Positions 46,799 to 55,992 of a stretch of DNA of 64,000 bases are shown in pieces. The DNA is from Opitutaceae bacterium (GTDB lineage Bacteria > Verrucomicrobiota > Verrucomicrobiia > Opitutales > Opitutaceae). Made by a program: the position numbers and the translations under genes. The notes beneath the pieces were generated by a model that saw nothing but the letters and a program-made list of their open reading frames with translations, ran no database searches and had not been told where the DNA came from. Position 1 is the stretch's first letter. Each line of letters starts with the position of its first letter. The DNA lies in NCBI GenBank assembly GCA_019455245.1, contig JACFMR010000005.1, forward strand, positions 1-64,000, given 5' to 3'.

Positions 46799-48022
46799 AT
46801 GAAATTCTGGCGCGTTTTCATTTTTTCCGCCCTGACCCTGACTTTGGGCGGGGTCGCGTTGTTGGGGCAGGAAGTGGCGGCCGCCGCCGCGGCCGAACCC
46901 AGCACGTGGGCCAAGGGCTGGACGTGGACCAAGCAGATCCTGCTGTTACAGGTGGGGGAGAACGCTTACGGCCGCGTGCTGGCTTCGCTGGGTATCCTGC
47001 TGGCCGCCGTGCTGCTGCGCCGGCTGTTGGTGACGGCGGTTTTCAAGGTGCTCAAAAAACTGGCGTCGCGCACCGCCTCGCAACTCGACGACAAGCTGTT
47101 CACCGGCCTGGAGGCGCCGTTGTCCGTCTTCCTGCTCGCGCTCGGCACGTTCCTCGCGCTGGCCATCCTCAATCTCGACCCGCAACTCGACCGCGTCGTG
47201 CTGTGGCTGTTCCAGATCACGATCATGACCGTGATTTTCTGGGGCTTTCTGCGCGCCACCGACATCGTGGCCGACCACCTGCACGAACAGGCCAAGGACA
47301 AGAACCTCGGCATCACGCCCTTCATCCCGCTCATCAAGAAAACGCTGCGCGTGTTCTTCGTGGTCATCGGCGTCATCCTGATCATCCAGAACATGGGCTA
47401 CTCGGTCGGCTCGTTGCTGGCCGGCCTCGGCATCGGCGGTCTGGCCGTGGCGCTCGCCGCGCAGGACTCGCTCTCCAACTTCTTCGGCTCGCTGGTCGTG
47501 GCGGTGGACCGGCCTTTCAAGCTCGGCGATTTCGTGCAGATCGGCGCCAACATGGGCACGGTCGAGGAGATCGGCCTGCGTTCCTCGCGGCTGCGCACCC
47601 CGCAGCGCACGCTCGTGACGATCCCGAACAAGATGATGGCCAACGAGGTCATCACCAATTTTTCCGTGATGTCGCAGCGCCGGGTCGACCAGACCATCGG
47701 CCTGACCTACGACACGACCCCGGAGCAGATGGAGGCCATTCTCGACGACATCCGCACCCTCCTCAAAAACGACCCGGGCGTGCACCAGGACTTCCTGGCG
47801 GTCAATTTTCTCGGCTACGGCGCCTCTTCGCTCGACATCTCCATCATCTACTTCTCGGCCGACCCCGCCATTGTGCAGAGCTTCGCGCTGCGCGAGCGCA
47901 TCAACCTCGCGATCATGCGCGCCGTATACGCCCGCGGGCTCTCGTTCGCCTTCCCGACGCAGACGGTGCACGTCGCCACGCTGCCGCCCGCGACGCCGCC
48001 GACCGGACCACTGCCGTCGTAG
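46799..48022 (+). CDS. Mechanosensitive ion channel, MscS family
   Basis: A 407-residue membrane protein with a signal-like first helix, three to four further helices, and the MscS pore and beta-domain: LLAGLGIGGLAVALAAQDSL (pore helix), NFFGSLVVAVDRPFKLGDFV, and RTLVTIPNKMMANEVITNFS. It opens under membrane tension to release solutes. ATG 46799 has CTGGAG just upstream; a TTG at 46787 would add four residues. Divergent from terC. Confidence 0.94.
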   Translation: MKFWRVFIFSALTLTLGGVALLGQEVAAAAAAEPSTWAKGWTWTKQILLLQVGENAYGRVLASLGILLAAVLLRRLLVTAVFKVLKKLASRTASQLDDKLFTGLEAPLSVFLLALGTFLALAILNLDPQLDRVVLWLFQITIMTVIFWGFLRATDIVADHLHEQAKDKNLGITPFIPLIKKTLRVFFVVIGVILIIQNMGYSVGSLLAGLGIGGLAVALAAQDSLSNFFGSLVVAVDRPFKLGDFVQIGANMGTVEEIGLRSSRLRTPQRTLVTIPNKMMANEVITNFSVMSQRRVDQTIGLTYDTTPEQMEAILDDIRTLLKNDPGVHQDFLAVNFLGYGASSLDISIIYFSADPAIVQSFALRERINLAIMRAVYARGLSFAFPTQTVHVATLPPATPPTGPLPS

Positions 48023-48043
48023 AGCGGTAATACGTAGTAATGT

Positions 48044-48143
48044 GTAGCCGCGCTTGAGCCAACGGCGTTCCGAACGGAGTGAGATTCAGCCAAGCGGGGT
48101 CTCCCGCGTCGACCACGTTGTCGCTACGCTTCAACGCGGCTGC
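48044..48143. repeat. GTAGCCGCG...CGCGGCTGC repeat element
   Basis: A 100-base element between mscS and the permease gene, bounded by GTAGCCGCG and CGCGGCTGC. It has inner TTGAGCCAACGGCG / GATTCAGCCAAGCGG pieces and an internal CGTTCCGAACG palindrome. Both flanking genes converge on it, so it may also serve as a bidirectional mRNA end. Confidence 0.65.
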
Positions 48144-48159
48144 AATTCAACGTAAACTG

Positions 48160-49290
48160 TTAACTCACCGTCTTGTGGAAGCGTGACACCGCGAAGGCCA
48201 GCACGACGCCGCCGAGCACGAGCAGCGCGAGGTTTTGCGGCCAGAGCACGTCGAGTCCCACGCCCTGCAGAAACACGCCGCGGATGATGATCAGGAAATA
48301 ACGCAGCGGATTGAGGAAGGTCAGCCACTGCACGAACTCCGGCATGTTGGCGATGGGGTAGACAAAGCCAGACAGCAGCATGGCGGGGAAAAAGAAGAAG
48401 AACGTCGTCATCATCGCCTGCTGTTGCGTGCGGCTGACGGTCGAGATGAACAGCCCGATGCCGAGCGTGCTCAGCAAAAACAACGTGGTGCCGAGCAGCA
48501 GGAGCGGAAAACCGCCGCGCATCGGAATGCCGAACCAGAACAGGCCGACCACCACCACCATCACCATGTTGATGTAGCCGATGAGTGCGAACGGCAGGCA
48601 CTTGCCGAGGATGAACTCCACCGGCCGGATCGGCGTGACCATGATTTGCTCGATCGTGCCGGCCTCCTTCTCGCGCACGATCGCCATGCTGGTCAGCATC
48701 AGGCTCACAAGCATGACGAGCGTGGCAATGATGCCGGGCACGTAGAAATTGCGGCTTTCGAGATCGGCGTTGAACCAGGCCCGCGCCTCCAGGTTGACCA
48801 CGCCCAGTTCGGGCTTCGTGCCCGTGCGGCGCAGCTGCCGGTCGAGCAGCACCTGCCGGTCAAACGCCCGGGTGATTGCGTTGGCGTAGTTGAGGACGAA
48901 GCGCGCGGTGTTGGAGTCGGAGCCGTCGATGATGAGCTGCGCGACGGCGGTGCGCCCGCCGTGGAGGTCGGCCCCGAAACCGGCGTGCAGCCGCAGAATC
49001 GCCGCGGCGGCGCCGGTGTCGATCGCCACCTCCGCGGCCGCCTCGTCCTCCGTTTCCAGCACGGCCGCGAAGTAACCGGAACCGGTGAACCGGCTCACCA
49101 ACTCGCGGCTGGCCGGGGTCTGGTCGCGATCGATCACCACCAGCTCGACGTGCCGCACATCGAGCGTCACGGCGTAGCCGAAGATCAGCGTCTGGATCAC
49201 GGGCAGGCCGAAAATGACGATGCGCATCCGCGGGTCGCGGAAGATGGAGCGGAACTCCTTGCGCAAAATGGTGAGGACGCGTTCCCACAT
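48160..49290 (-). CDS. ABC-2 type permease (YbhR/YbhS-like), second of pair
   Basis: A 376-residue membrane subunit. One N-terminal helix (RIVIFGLPVIQTLIFGYAVT), a large extracytoplasmic domain (about 40-180), then five helices at the C-terminus including NFYVPGIIATLVMLVSLMLT, ending in FLNPLRYFLIIIRGVFLQGV. EKEAGTIEQIMVTPIRPVEF is the ABC-2 signature loop. It is the last gene of the TetR-HlyD-ATPase-ATPase-permease-permease operon, 2 bases after the other permease. Confidence 0.93.
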   Translation of the reverse strand: MWERVLTILRKEFRSIFRDPRMRIVIFGLPVIQTLIFGYAVTLDVRHVELVVIDRDQTPASRELVSRFTGSGYFAAVLETEDEAAAEVAIDTGAAAAILRLHAGFGADLHGGRTAVAQLIIDGSDSNTARFVLNYANAITRAFDRQVLLDRQLRRTGTKPELGVVNLEARAWFNADLESRNFYVPGIIATLVMLVSLMLTSMAIVREKEAGTIEQIMVTPIRPVEFILGKCLPFALIGYINMVMVVVVGLFWFGIPMRGGFPLLLLGTTLFLLSTLGIGLFISTVSRTQQQAMMTTFFFFFPAMLLSGFVYPIANMPEFVQWLTFLNPLRYFLIIIRGVFLQGVGLDVLWPQNLALLVLGGVVLAFAVSRFHKTVS

Positions 49291-49292
49291 GG

Positions 49293-50417
49293 TCAGCCGA
49301 GGCGTTTGCGGAATTTGGCGATCGCCGCACCGGCCACGACCGCGGCGAAGACGAGGAGGAAAAGCGCGTCGGGCCAGAGGGACCCGAGGCCAACATCGCG
49401 CAGGAAGATGCCCTTGACCAGCGCCACGAAATAGCGGGCCGGCACGACATAGGTGACCACCTGCACCGGTAGAGGCATGTTGGCGATGGCGAAGGTGAAG
49501 CCGGAGAGCAGGAACGCCGGCAGGAACGTCGACACCATCGCGAACTGGCTGGCGAGCAGCTGCTGGCGGGCGAGTACGCTGATCAGGATGCCCTGGGCCA
49601 GCGTGCCGATGACGAAGAGCCCGGCCACGCCGAACAGCAGGGGCACGCTGCCGCGCAGCGGCACGTCGAAGAGGAACACCGCCATCAGCACCGCGATGAG
49701 CACGTCGAGCATGCCGATGAAGAAATACGGCAGCAGCTTGCCGAGGATGAGCTCCGCGCCGCGCACCGGCGTGGCGATCAGCTGCTCCATCGTGCCGGTT
49801 TCCCATTCCCGCGCGATGGTGAGCGAGGTGAGCAGCGCGGCGATCAGGCCCATGATCACCGCGATGATGCCGGGGATGATGTAGTTCTTGGATTCAAGGT
49901 CGGGGTTGAACCACACGCGTGACCGCAGCTCCAGCGCGCCGCGCTCCGCGGCGTGGGCGAAGGTCGCCAGTTCGATCTGACGGTTGAACGCCAGCGTGAT
50001 CCCCTGCGCGTAGCCGAGCACCAGGCTGGCGGTGTTGGCGTCGGACCCATCCACGACAGCCTGCGCCTGCGCCTCGCGCCGGGCGGCGAGGTTGGCGCCG
50101 AAGTCCGGCGGCAGCACCAGCGCCAGCCACGCGCGCCGCGTGTCGATGGCGTGCTCCAATTCGCGCTGGTTGCCCACCGTGCCTTGAAACGAGAAGTAAC
50201 GGGAATGGACGAACTGCGCGACGTAGTCGCGGCTGGCCGGCGTGCCGCCCTGGTCCCAGACGACCAGCGGCACCCGGTCGACATCGAGCGTGAGCGCGTA
50301 GCCGAAGAGCAGGATCATCAGCATCGGAATGCCGATCGCGAGCCCGAGACTGCGGGGATCGCGACGGATGTGGATGGATTCCTTGCGGGCCACCGCCCAA
50401 AGCCGGCGCAGGTTCAT
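49293..50417 (-). CDS. ABC-2 type permease (YbhR/YbhS-like), first of pair
   Basis: A 374-residue paralogue of the neighbouring permease with the same layout: first helix GLAIGIPMLMILLFGYALTL, extracytoplasmic domain, KNYIIPGIIAVIMGLIAALL, ABC-2 loop EWETGTMEQLIATPVRGAEL and YVVPARYFVALVKGIFLRDV. The two permeases likely form a heterodimeric pore. The ATG overlaps the ATPase stop as ATGA. Confidence 0.93.
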   Translation of the reverse strand: MNLRRLWAVARKESIHIRRDPRSLGLAIGIPMLMILLFGYALTLDVDRVPLVVWDQGGTPASRDYVAQFVHSRYFSFQGTVGNQRELEHAIDTRRAWLALVLPPDFGANLAARREAQAQAVVDGSDANTASLVLGYAQGITLAFNRQIELATFAHAAERGALELRSRVWFNPDLESKNYIIPGIIAVIMGLIAALLTSLTIAREWETGTMEQLIATPVRGAELILGKLLPYFFIGMLDVLIAVLMAVFLFDVPLRGSVPLLFGVAGLFVIGTLAQGILISVLARQQLLASQFAMVSTFLPAFLLSGFTFAIANMPLPVQVVTYVVPARYFVALVKGIFLRDVGLGSLWPDALFLLVFAAVVAGAAIAKFRKRLG

Positions 50418-51403
50418 CGCGCGCCCTCCTGCACCGCGCCGCCCGCGCGATCGTGTTGTTCGATCAACGCGACAAACACGTCCTCCAACGTTGGGGTAAT
50501 TTGCTCGAACTGAGGCGGGGCGAAGCCCGCGTCGGTCAGTGCGGTGCGTATCGCGCAGGTGGCGGCGTCGGCGTCGGCCGCGACGGCATGCAGCCCGCTG
50601 CCGAACAGCGCGACCGACTTGATGTCCGCCAGTTGCTCGATAACGGCCATGGCGTCGTTGGGCCGTTCGCAAGTGATGGCCAGCACGGCGTCGGTCATGT
50701 GCGTGGTCTTGAGTTCGCGCGGCGTGCCGAGCGCGACGAGTCCGCCGCGGTAGATGATGCCGAGCCGGTCGCAGTATTCCGACTCCTCCATGTAGTGCGT
50801 GGTCACCAACACGGTCACGCCCTGGCCCGACAACTCGTAGATCAAATCCCAAAACGCGCGGCGGCTGATGGGGTCGACGCCCGAGGTGGGCTCGTCGAGG
50901 AAGAGTACCGGCGGTTCGTGCAGCACGGCGCAGCCGAGCGCGAGACGCTGTTTCCAACCGCCGGAAAGGTCGCCGGTGCGGGAGTGGCGGTGTTGCGCGA
51001 GCCCGGCCATCTGCAGCACCCAGTCCTTGCGGCTGATTTTCTTGGCACGCGGCAGCCGGTAGATGCCGCTGTAAAAGTCGATGTTCTCCTCGACGGTGAG
51101 CTCGTCGTAGAGCGAAAACTTCTGGCTCATGTAGCCGATGCGGGTCTTGATTTTTTCCGCCTCGGTGCGGATGTCGAAACCGGCCACGCGCCCGGTGCCT
51201 GCCGTGGGCTCAAGCAGGCCGCAGAGCATGCGGATGGTGGTGGACTTGCCGGCGCCATTGGGGCCGAGAAAGCCGAAAATTTCTCCCGACCGCACCGCGA
51301 ACGACACCCCGGCGACCGCGCGGAATGCACCGAAGCGTTTTTCCAGATCCATGACCTCGACCGCTTGGTCGGCGGTGCCGGGATTGGTGCGGGCGGAGTT
51401 CAT
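50414..51403 (-). CDS. ABC transporter ATPase (second of pair)
   Basis: A 329-residue nucleotide-binding subunit. Walker A GPNGAGKSTT, signature LSGGWKQRL (Gly-Trp in place of Gly-Gln-Arg), Walker B VLFLDEPTSGVD with catalytic Glu, and switch His in VTTHYMEE. Paired with the next ATPase gene it corresponds to the fused two-domain YbhF of E. coli. Overlaps at both ends (4 bases) suggest strict stoichiometric translation. Confidence 0.94.
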   Translation of the reverse strand: MNSARTNPGTADQAVEVMDLEKRFGAFRAVAGVSFAVRSGEIFGFLGPNGAGKSTTIRMLCGLLEPTAGTGRVAGFDIRTEAEKIKTRIGYMSQKFSLYDELTVEENIDFYSGIYRLPRAKKISRKDWVLQMAGLAQHRHSRTGDLSGGWKQRLALGCAVLHEPPVLFLDEPTSGVDPISRRAFWDLIYELSGQGVTVLVTTHYMEESEYCDRLGIIYRGGLVALGTPRELKTTHMTDAVLAITCERPNDAMAVIEQLADIKSVALFGSGLHAVAADADAATCAIRTALTDAGFAPPQFEQITPTLEDVFVALIEQHDRAGGAVQEGAR

Positions 51404-52335
51404 GCGCTGGCGGCCGGTTGGGCGAGCACGGCGACAAACACGTCCTCGAGCGAAGGCGTGATCGGCCGGATGGAGTGCACGGTGAAGCCCGCTGCGGCGA
51501 GCAGTGGCCGCAGCGCGGCCTCGGTGGCGGCGGCATTGCCGGTGGCGACATGCACGCGGTCGCCGAACAGGCCGACGGCGGCATCGGTCAACCGGTCCCG
51601 CAGCAACGTGGCGGTGCGGCGCGGGGCATCGGTTCGCACTTCGAGCAGCGTGCCGGGCATGAGCCGGCGGATCTCGCCGGGCGTGCCGAGTCCGAGCAGG
51701 CGGCCTTCATGCAGCAGGGCGAGGCGGTTGCAGCGCTCGGCCTCGTCGAGATACGAGGTGGACACGAAGATTGTCACGCCCTCGCGCACCAGCTGGTACA
51801 GGATGCGCCAGAAATCGCGGCGCGACACGGGATCGACGCCGTTGGTCGGCTCGTCGAGCAGCAGGACGCGCGGGGTGTGGATGAGCGCGCAGGCCAGGCC
51901 GAGCTTTTGTTTCATGCCGCCGGACAGGTTGCCCGCCAAACGTTCCCGGAAGGGCGTGAGATTGCTGAAGCCGAGCAGCCGGTCCATCTGCGCGGCGCGC
52001 TTGGGTCCGGTCACGCCGTGAATGTCGGCGTAGAATTCGAGGTTCTCGGCGACGGTGAGATCGGCATACAGGCCGAAACGCTGGCTCATGTAGCCGATGC
52101 GCTCCTTCAGGCGGGCCTCGTCACGGCCGACATCGCAATCCGCCACCGTGGCCGTGCCGCCGGTGGGGTTGAGCACGCCGGCGAGCATGCGCATCGTGGT
52201 GGTTTTGCCCGCGCCGTCCGGGCCCACCAGGCCGAAGATTTCGCCGGGGCGCACCGCGAGGTCGAGGCCCGCGACGGCGATGGTCGGGCCGAAGGTGCGG
52301 CGCAGGCCGGTGGTGCTGATGGCGAAGGCGGACAC
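51400..52335 (-). CDS. ABC transporter ATPase (first of pair)
   Basis: A 311-residue nucleotide-binding subunit. Walker A GPDGAGKTTT, signature LSGGMKQKL, Walker B VLLLDEPTNGVD, switch region STSYLDEAERC (Ser-Tyr where His is usual, so the H-loop is atypical). GTG 52335 gives the right N-terminus (SAFAISTTGLRRTFG); in-frame codons upstream run into hlyD. Spacing to hlyD is 19 bases. Confidence 0.92.
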   Translation of the reverse strand: MSAFAISTTGLRRTFGPTIAVAGLDLAVRPGEIFGLVGPDGAGKTTTMRMLAGVLNPTGGTATVADCDVGRDEARLKERIGYMSQRFGLYADLTVAENLEFYADIHGVTGPKRAAQMDRLLGFSNLTPFRERLAGNLSGGMKQKLGLACALIHTPRVLLLDEPTNGVDPVSRRDFWRILYQLVREGVTIFVSTSYLDEAERCNRLALLHEGRLLGLGTPGEIRRLMPGTLLEVRTDAPRRTATLLRDRLTDAAVGLFGDRVHVATGNAAATEAALRPLLAAAGFTVHSIRPITPSLEDVFVAVLAQPAASA

Positions 52336-52354
52336 GGGTGGGCAGCCCGGCGGG

Positions 52355-53341
52355 TCAGGCCTGCGGGCTGATGATGACCTCGGCCGGCATGCCGGGCTTG
52401 AGCACATCGTCGGGATTGGTGACGTCGATTTTCAGCCGGTAGACGAGCCGCACCCGTTCCTTGGGGGTTTGCACGGTCTTGGGCGTGAACTCGGCCTCGG
52501 CGGCGATGAAGCCGATGGTGGCCGGAAAATCGCGGTCGGGAAACGTGTCGATGCGCACGGTGACTTCCTGGCCAAGCCGCACGCGGCCGAGGTCGGTTTC
52601 GTTGAGGTAGGCACGCACCCAGATCTGGGCGGTGTCCGCCACCGTCACCACGGCGGTGCCGGGCGAGACGAATTCGCCGACCTCGATGTTGTGCGACAAC
52701 ACCCGGCCGGTGAGCGGGGAGAGCAGCCGGGTGTTGGCGAGCTGGGCGGCGGCCAGATCCACCGCGGCACGGGCCTGGGCCACGCGGGCGCGGGCCTGTT
52801 GGATGGTCTCGGCGCGCGGACCTTCGCGCAACAACTGCAGGTGTTCCTGCGCCTCGATCACGCGCGCTTCCGCCACTTCCAGCTGGGCGCGGCCGGTTTC
52901 GAAATCGCGCTCGGGAATCACTTCCTTGCCGCGCAATTCGCGCAACCGCACGAAATCGAGCCGGGCGCGCTCGCGCTCCGCCTCGGCGCGCTGCAGGGCG
53001 GCGGCGCCGGCGGCGATTTCCTGCGGTCGCGATCCGGCCTCCAGTTCGGCGAGCACGGCCTCGGTGGCGGCGAGCTCGGCCTGCCGCAGCGCGAGCTGGG
53101 CGCGGGCTTCCGCATCGTCGAGCCGCGCGATGAGCTGCCCGGCGGTCACTTGGTCACCCTCGCGCACGGTTCGCCCGACGACCAGACCCGCGGCCTTGAA
53201 CCCGAGTTGCGCGTCGGCGACTTCCAAATTGCCGGAAAGGACGAGTTCACCGGCGCCGCCGCCGCCCGGCCGGTTGCAGGCGGCGAGGCCCAAAAGCAGC
53301 GCCAGTGCGCCGGTGAGGTTAACGAGGAAAGGTCTTTTCAT
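52355..53341 (-). CDS. HlyD-family periplasmic adaptor lipoprotein
   Basis: A 328-residue adaptor with a lipoprotein signal (LALLLGLAACNRPGG, Cys at about 21). Biotinyl-lipoyl halves flank a long coiled-coil hairpin (about 80-190, rich in AxLxxAEAxxxxA). The second lipoyl half begins LLSPLTGRVLSHNIEVGEFV, and the beta-barrel domain includes VRAYLNETDLGRVRLGQEVT. It should link the ABC permeases to an outer-membrane channel; no TolC-like gene is in the window. It corresponds to YbhG by position. It overlaps the tetR end by 23 bases. Confidence 0.93.
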   Translation of the reverse strand: MKRPFLVNLTGALALLLGLAACNRPGGGGAGELVLSGNLEVADAQLGFKAAGLVVGRTVREGDQVTAGQLIARLDDAEARAQLALRQAELAATEAVLAELEAGSRPQEIAAGAAALQRAEAERERARLDFVRLRELRGKEVIPERDFETGRAQLEVAEARVIEAQEHLQLLREGPRAETIQQARARVAQARAAVDLAAAQLANTRLLSPLTGRVLSHNIEVGEFVSPGTAVVTVADTAQIWVRAYLNETDLGRVRLGQEVTVRIDTFPDRDFPATIGFIAAEAEFTPKTVQTPKERVRLVYRLKIDVTNPDDVLKPGMPAEVIISPQA

Positions 53342-53963
53342 ATTCTTTTTGTCCGGTGGGGGTGAGCAGGCCGCCGAAGAACACGCGCAGGGCGCGGTCA
53401 AAGGTTTCCGCCGGCGTGAGGTGCAGCCGTTGCATGGTGTCGGCATTCATCATGCCCTGGATGGCGTGCACGTAAAATTCGCCGGCAAAGACCGGGCTGA
53501 TGTCGTCGCGCACGGCGCCGGCCAGCTGGCCCTCCTCGATGAAGCGGCCGAAGGCGTGGCTGAGGTTCTCGCTGCGCACCTGTAGCATGTGTTTGTAGAG
53601 ATGCGGGGCGGCGCGCTGGACATCGCGCACGATGGCGGGGCGGAGGGCCTCGAGCCGTTCCATCATGGTCTCGGCAAAGCCGCGGAGTTTTTCGCAGAAA
53701 GTCAGCCGGGGCTGGGCGAGAATGGTGTCGGCCTCGGCCCGCACGCCGGCGCCGAAGGCGCTGATGGCGGTGCGGATGATGGCGTCCTTGCTGCGGAAGT
53801 GCACGTAGAGCGTTTTTTTGCTCATGCCCAGCTCGGCGGCGAGCGCGTCCATGGTGAACCCGGTGTAACCGTGGTTGAAAAGATGGACTCGCGCCTGCGC
53901 CAGGATGCGGCTGCGCACGGCCGCGGGCGTGTCGATGGGAAGATCTGGAACGGCATCAGTCAT
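53319..53963 (-). CDS. TetR-family repressor of the efflux operon
   Basis: A 214-residue regulator. The helix-turn-helix is GFTMDALAAELGMSKKTLYV followed by HFRSKDAIIRTAI (about 33-65), the canonical TetR signature. The ligand domain is helical with a CecR/TetR_C look. It is first in the operon, and its last 23 bases overlap the hlyD start. By analogy to cecR-ybhGFSR it probably represses its own operon; a candidate operator lies directly upstream. ATG 53963 is used. Confidence 0.93.
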   Translation of the reverse strand: MTDAVPDLPIDTPAAVRSRILAQARVHLFNHGYTGFTMDALAAELGMSKKTLYVHFRSKDAIIRTAISAFGAGVRAEADTILAQPRLTFCEKLRGFAETMMERLEALRPAIVRDVQRAAPHLYKHMLQVRSENLSHAFGRFIEEGQLAGAVRDDISPVFAGEFYVHAIQGMMNADTMQRLHLTPAETFDRALRVFFGGLLTPTGQKEYEKTFPR

Positions 53964-53967
53964 AAAA

Positions 53968-54005
53968 CCAAGGAAACTGATATGGTATTTTTGGTTTCCT
54001 GGCAA
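53968..54005 (-). promoter_or_regulatory. Promoter with overlapping inverted repeat before tetR
   Basis: On the minus strand, TTGCCA (54005-54000) and TATCAG (53982-53977) are spaced by 17 bases. An inverted repeat CCAAGGAAAC...GTTTCCTGG covers 53968-54002 and so spans both elements. The -10 ends 13 bases from the tetR ATG, implying a very short leader. This fits a TetR self-repression site. Confidence 0.6.
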
Positions 54006-54117
54006 GTAAATTGACCCGGTCGCGCCGGCAACGCCGTGCGGTGGTGCGGGCGAAAGCGGAAATAGTCGAAAAAAGCCGTGTCTTTGCCCGCGGGGTTTAC
54101 GTAGGTTGACCGCGAGC

Positions 54118-55992
54118 ATGTCCGAACCTCCGCCTAGTCCCGCCGGAGCGGTTCCCTCGAACGGGGAGCTGGTCCGGCGATTGTTTGGTCTCGCCTGGCG
54201 CTACCGCCTGCACTGCCTCGGCGTGCTGGCGTTGCAGTTGGTACTGCTGACCATGGGCATTGTCGGCCTGAGCTTCACCGGGCTGGGCATCGATTTCATC
54301 CGGCACAAGGTCGAGGGCGTCCCGCTGGGCGACAATCCCCTGCACCTCATTCCGCCGGCCGACTGGCCGCCGCTGCAGGTGCTGGCCATCATCGCCGGAT
54401 TGATCCTGGTGCTCGCGCTCAGCCGCGCCCTGCTGAACTACGCCTATGCGGTTTCCATCAACAAGCTGGTGCAGCAAAAGCTCGTGGTGGACCTGCGGGC
54501 CGAGGTCTACGAGAAGCTGCAGCGGCTGAGCTTCCGGTTCTTCGACGCCAACACCACCGGCTCGATCATCACCCGGGTGACCGGTGACGTGCAGGCGGTG
54601 CGCATGTTTGTGGACCAGGTGCTGATGCAGAGCGTGATCATGGTCATCTCGCTGACCGTTTACGTGACCTACATGGCGAGCCTGCACCCGGGTCTGACGC
54701 TGGCGTGCCTCGCGACCACCCCGTTGCTCGCGCTGATGTCGACGTGGTTTTCCCGCCGCATCCAGCCGGAATATGCGCGCAACCGCACGTTGTTTGAAAA
54801 GATGGTGCAGGCGCTGGCGGAGAGCATCCAGGGCATCGCGGTCACCAAGGGTTTCGGCCGTGAAGCGGAGGACCGGGCGCGGTTTGACGCCGCCAACCAG
54901 GCGGTGGTGACGCAGCAGCGCGGCATCTTCTGGCGCGTCAGCCTGTTTTCACCGGCGGTGGGCCTGCTCACGCGCGTGAACATGCTGGTGCTGCTCGGCT
55001 ACGGCGGCTGGCTGGTGATGCAGGGCCGACTGCCGCTGGGCACCGGGCTCATCGTCTTCGCGGGCCTGTTGGAACAGTTTTCGGGCCAGGTAAACAGCGT
55101 CGCCGGCCTGGTGAACAGCGTGCAGCAGTCGCTGATCGGGGCGCGCCGGGTGTTCGAGATCCTCGACACGCCGGTCGAGGTGGCGAGCGCACCCAACGCG
55201 GTGCGGCGTCGGCGGCTCAGCGGCGCGGTGCGCTTCGACCAGGTGGGTTTTGCCTACACCGGCATCACGCCCACGCTGCGCGATATCAATCTCGACGTGA
55301 AGCCCGGCCAGTGCGTGGCCATTCTTGGCGCCACCGGGGCGGGCAAGAGCGCGCTGATGAGCCTGATCCCGCGCTTCTTCGACCCGACGACGGGCAGTCT
55401 GCTGTTCGACGGCATCGACGCGCGCCGGCTGCATCTTGACGACCTGCGCCGCAGCATCGGGCTGGTGTTCCAGGAGAGTTTTCTCTTCTCCAACACAATC
55501 GCCGCCAACATCGCCTTCGGCCATCCCGAGGCCACGCCGGAGCAGATCGAGCGGGCGGCGAAGATCGCGGCCGCGCACGACTTTATCATGGCCCTCCCGC
55601 AGGGCTACGAGACGGTGCTGGGGGAAAGCGGCAACAGCCTCTCCGGCGGCCAGCGTCAGCGGCTCGCCATCGCCCGGGCCATCCTGCTGGAACCGCCCAT
55701 TCTCCTGCTGGACGATCCCACCGCGGCCATCGACAGCGAGACCGAGCACGAGATTTTCCAGGCGCTCGACCGCGCCATCGCCGGACGCACGACCTTCATC
55801 GTGGCGCACCGGTTGAGCACGCTGCGCCGCGCCGATTTCATCATCGTGATGGAGGAGGGCCGCATCGTGCAGCGCGGCACCCATGAGGAGCTGATGCAGG
55901 TGCCGGGGCCCTACCTGCGGGTCGCCAACCTGCAACTCGTGGACAGCCGCAACCTGCAGCTTCCACCCGCCGGAGCGGAGGTGCGCCCATGA
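54118..55992 (+). CDS. ABC exporter subunit A (degenerate Walker B)
   Basis: A 624-residue fused permease-ATPase of the exporter (MsbA/BmrC) type. The membrane domain is about 25-330. ATPase: Walker A GATGAGKSAL (404-411 core), signature LSGGQRQRL (508-512), Walker B ILLLDDPTAAID, where the catalytic Glu is replaced by Asp, and His in VAHRLST. It forms a heterodimer with the next gene (ATGA overlap). Substrate is unknown; multidrug or lipid is usual. ATG 54118 is used in place of TTG 54106. Confidence 0.93.
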   Translation: MSEPPPSPAGAVPSNGELVRRLFGLAWRYRLHCLGVLALQLVLLTMGIVGLSFTGLGIDFIRHKVEGVPLGDNPLHLIPPADWPPLQVLAIIAGLILVLALSRALLNYAYAVSINKLVQQKLVVDLRAEVYEKLQRLSFRFFDANTTGSIITRVTGDVQAVRMFVDQVLMQSVIMVISLTVYVTYMASLHPGLTLACLATTPLLALMSTWFSRRIQPEYARNRTLFEKMVQALAESIQGIAVTKGFGREAEDRARFDAANQAVVTQQRGIFWRVSLFSPAVGLLTRVNMLVLLGYGGWLVMQGRLPLGTGLIVFAGLLEQFSGQVNSVAGLVNSVQQSLIGARRVFEILDTPVEVASAPNAVRRRRLSGAVRFDQVGFAYTGITPTLRDINLDVKPGQCVAILGATGAGKSALMSLIPRFFDPTTGSLLFDGIDARRLHLDDLRRSIGLVFQESFLFSNTIAANIAFGHPEATPEQIERAAKIAAAHDFIMALPQGYETVLGESGNSLSGGQRQRLAIARAILLEPPILLLDDPTAAIDSETEHEIFQALDRAIAGRTTFIVAHRLSTLRRADFIIVMEEGRIVQRGTHEELMQVPGPYLRVANLQLVDSRNLQLPPAGAEVRP

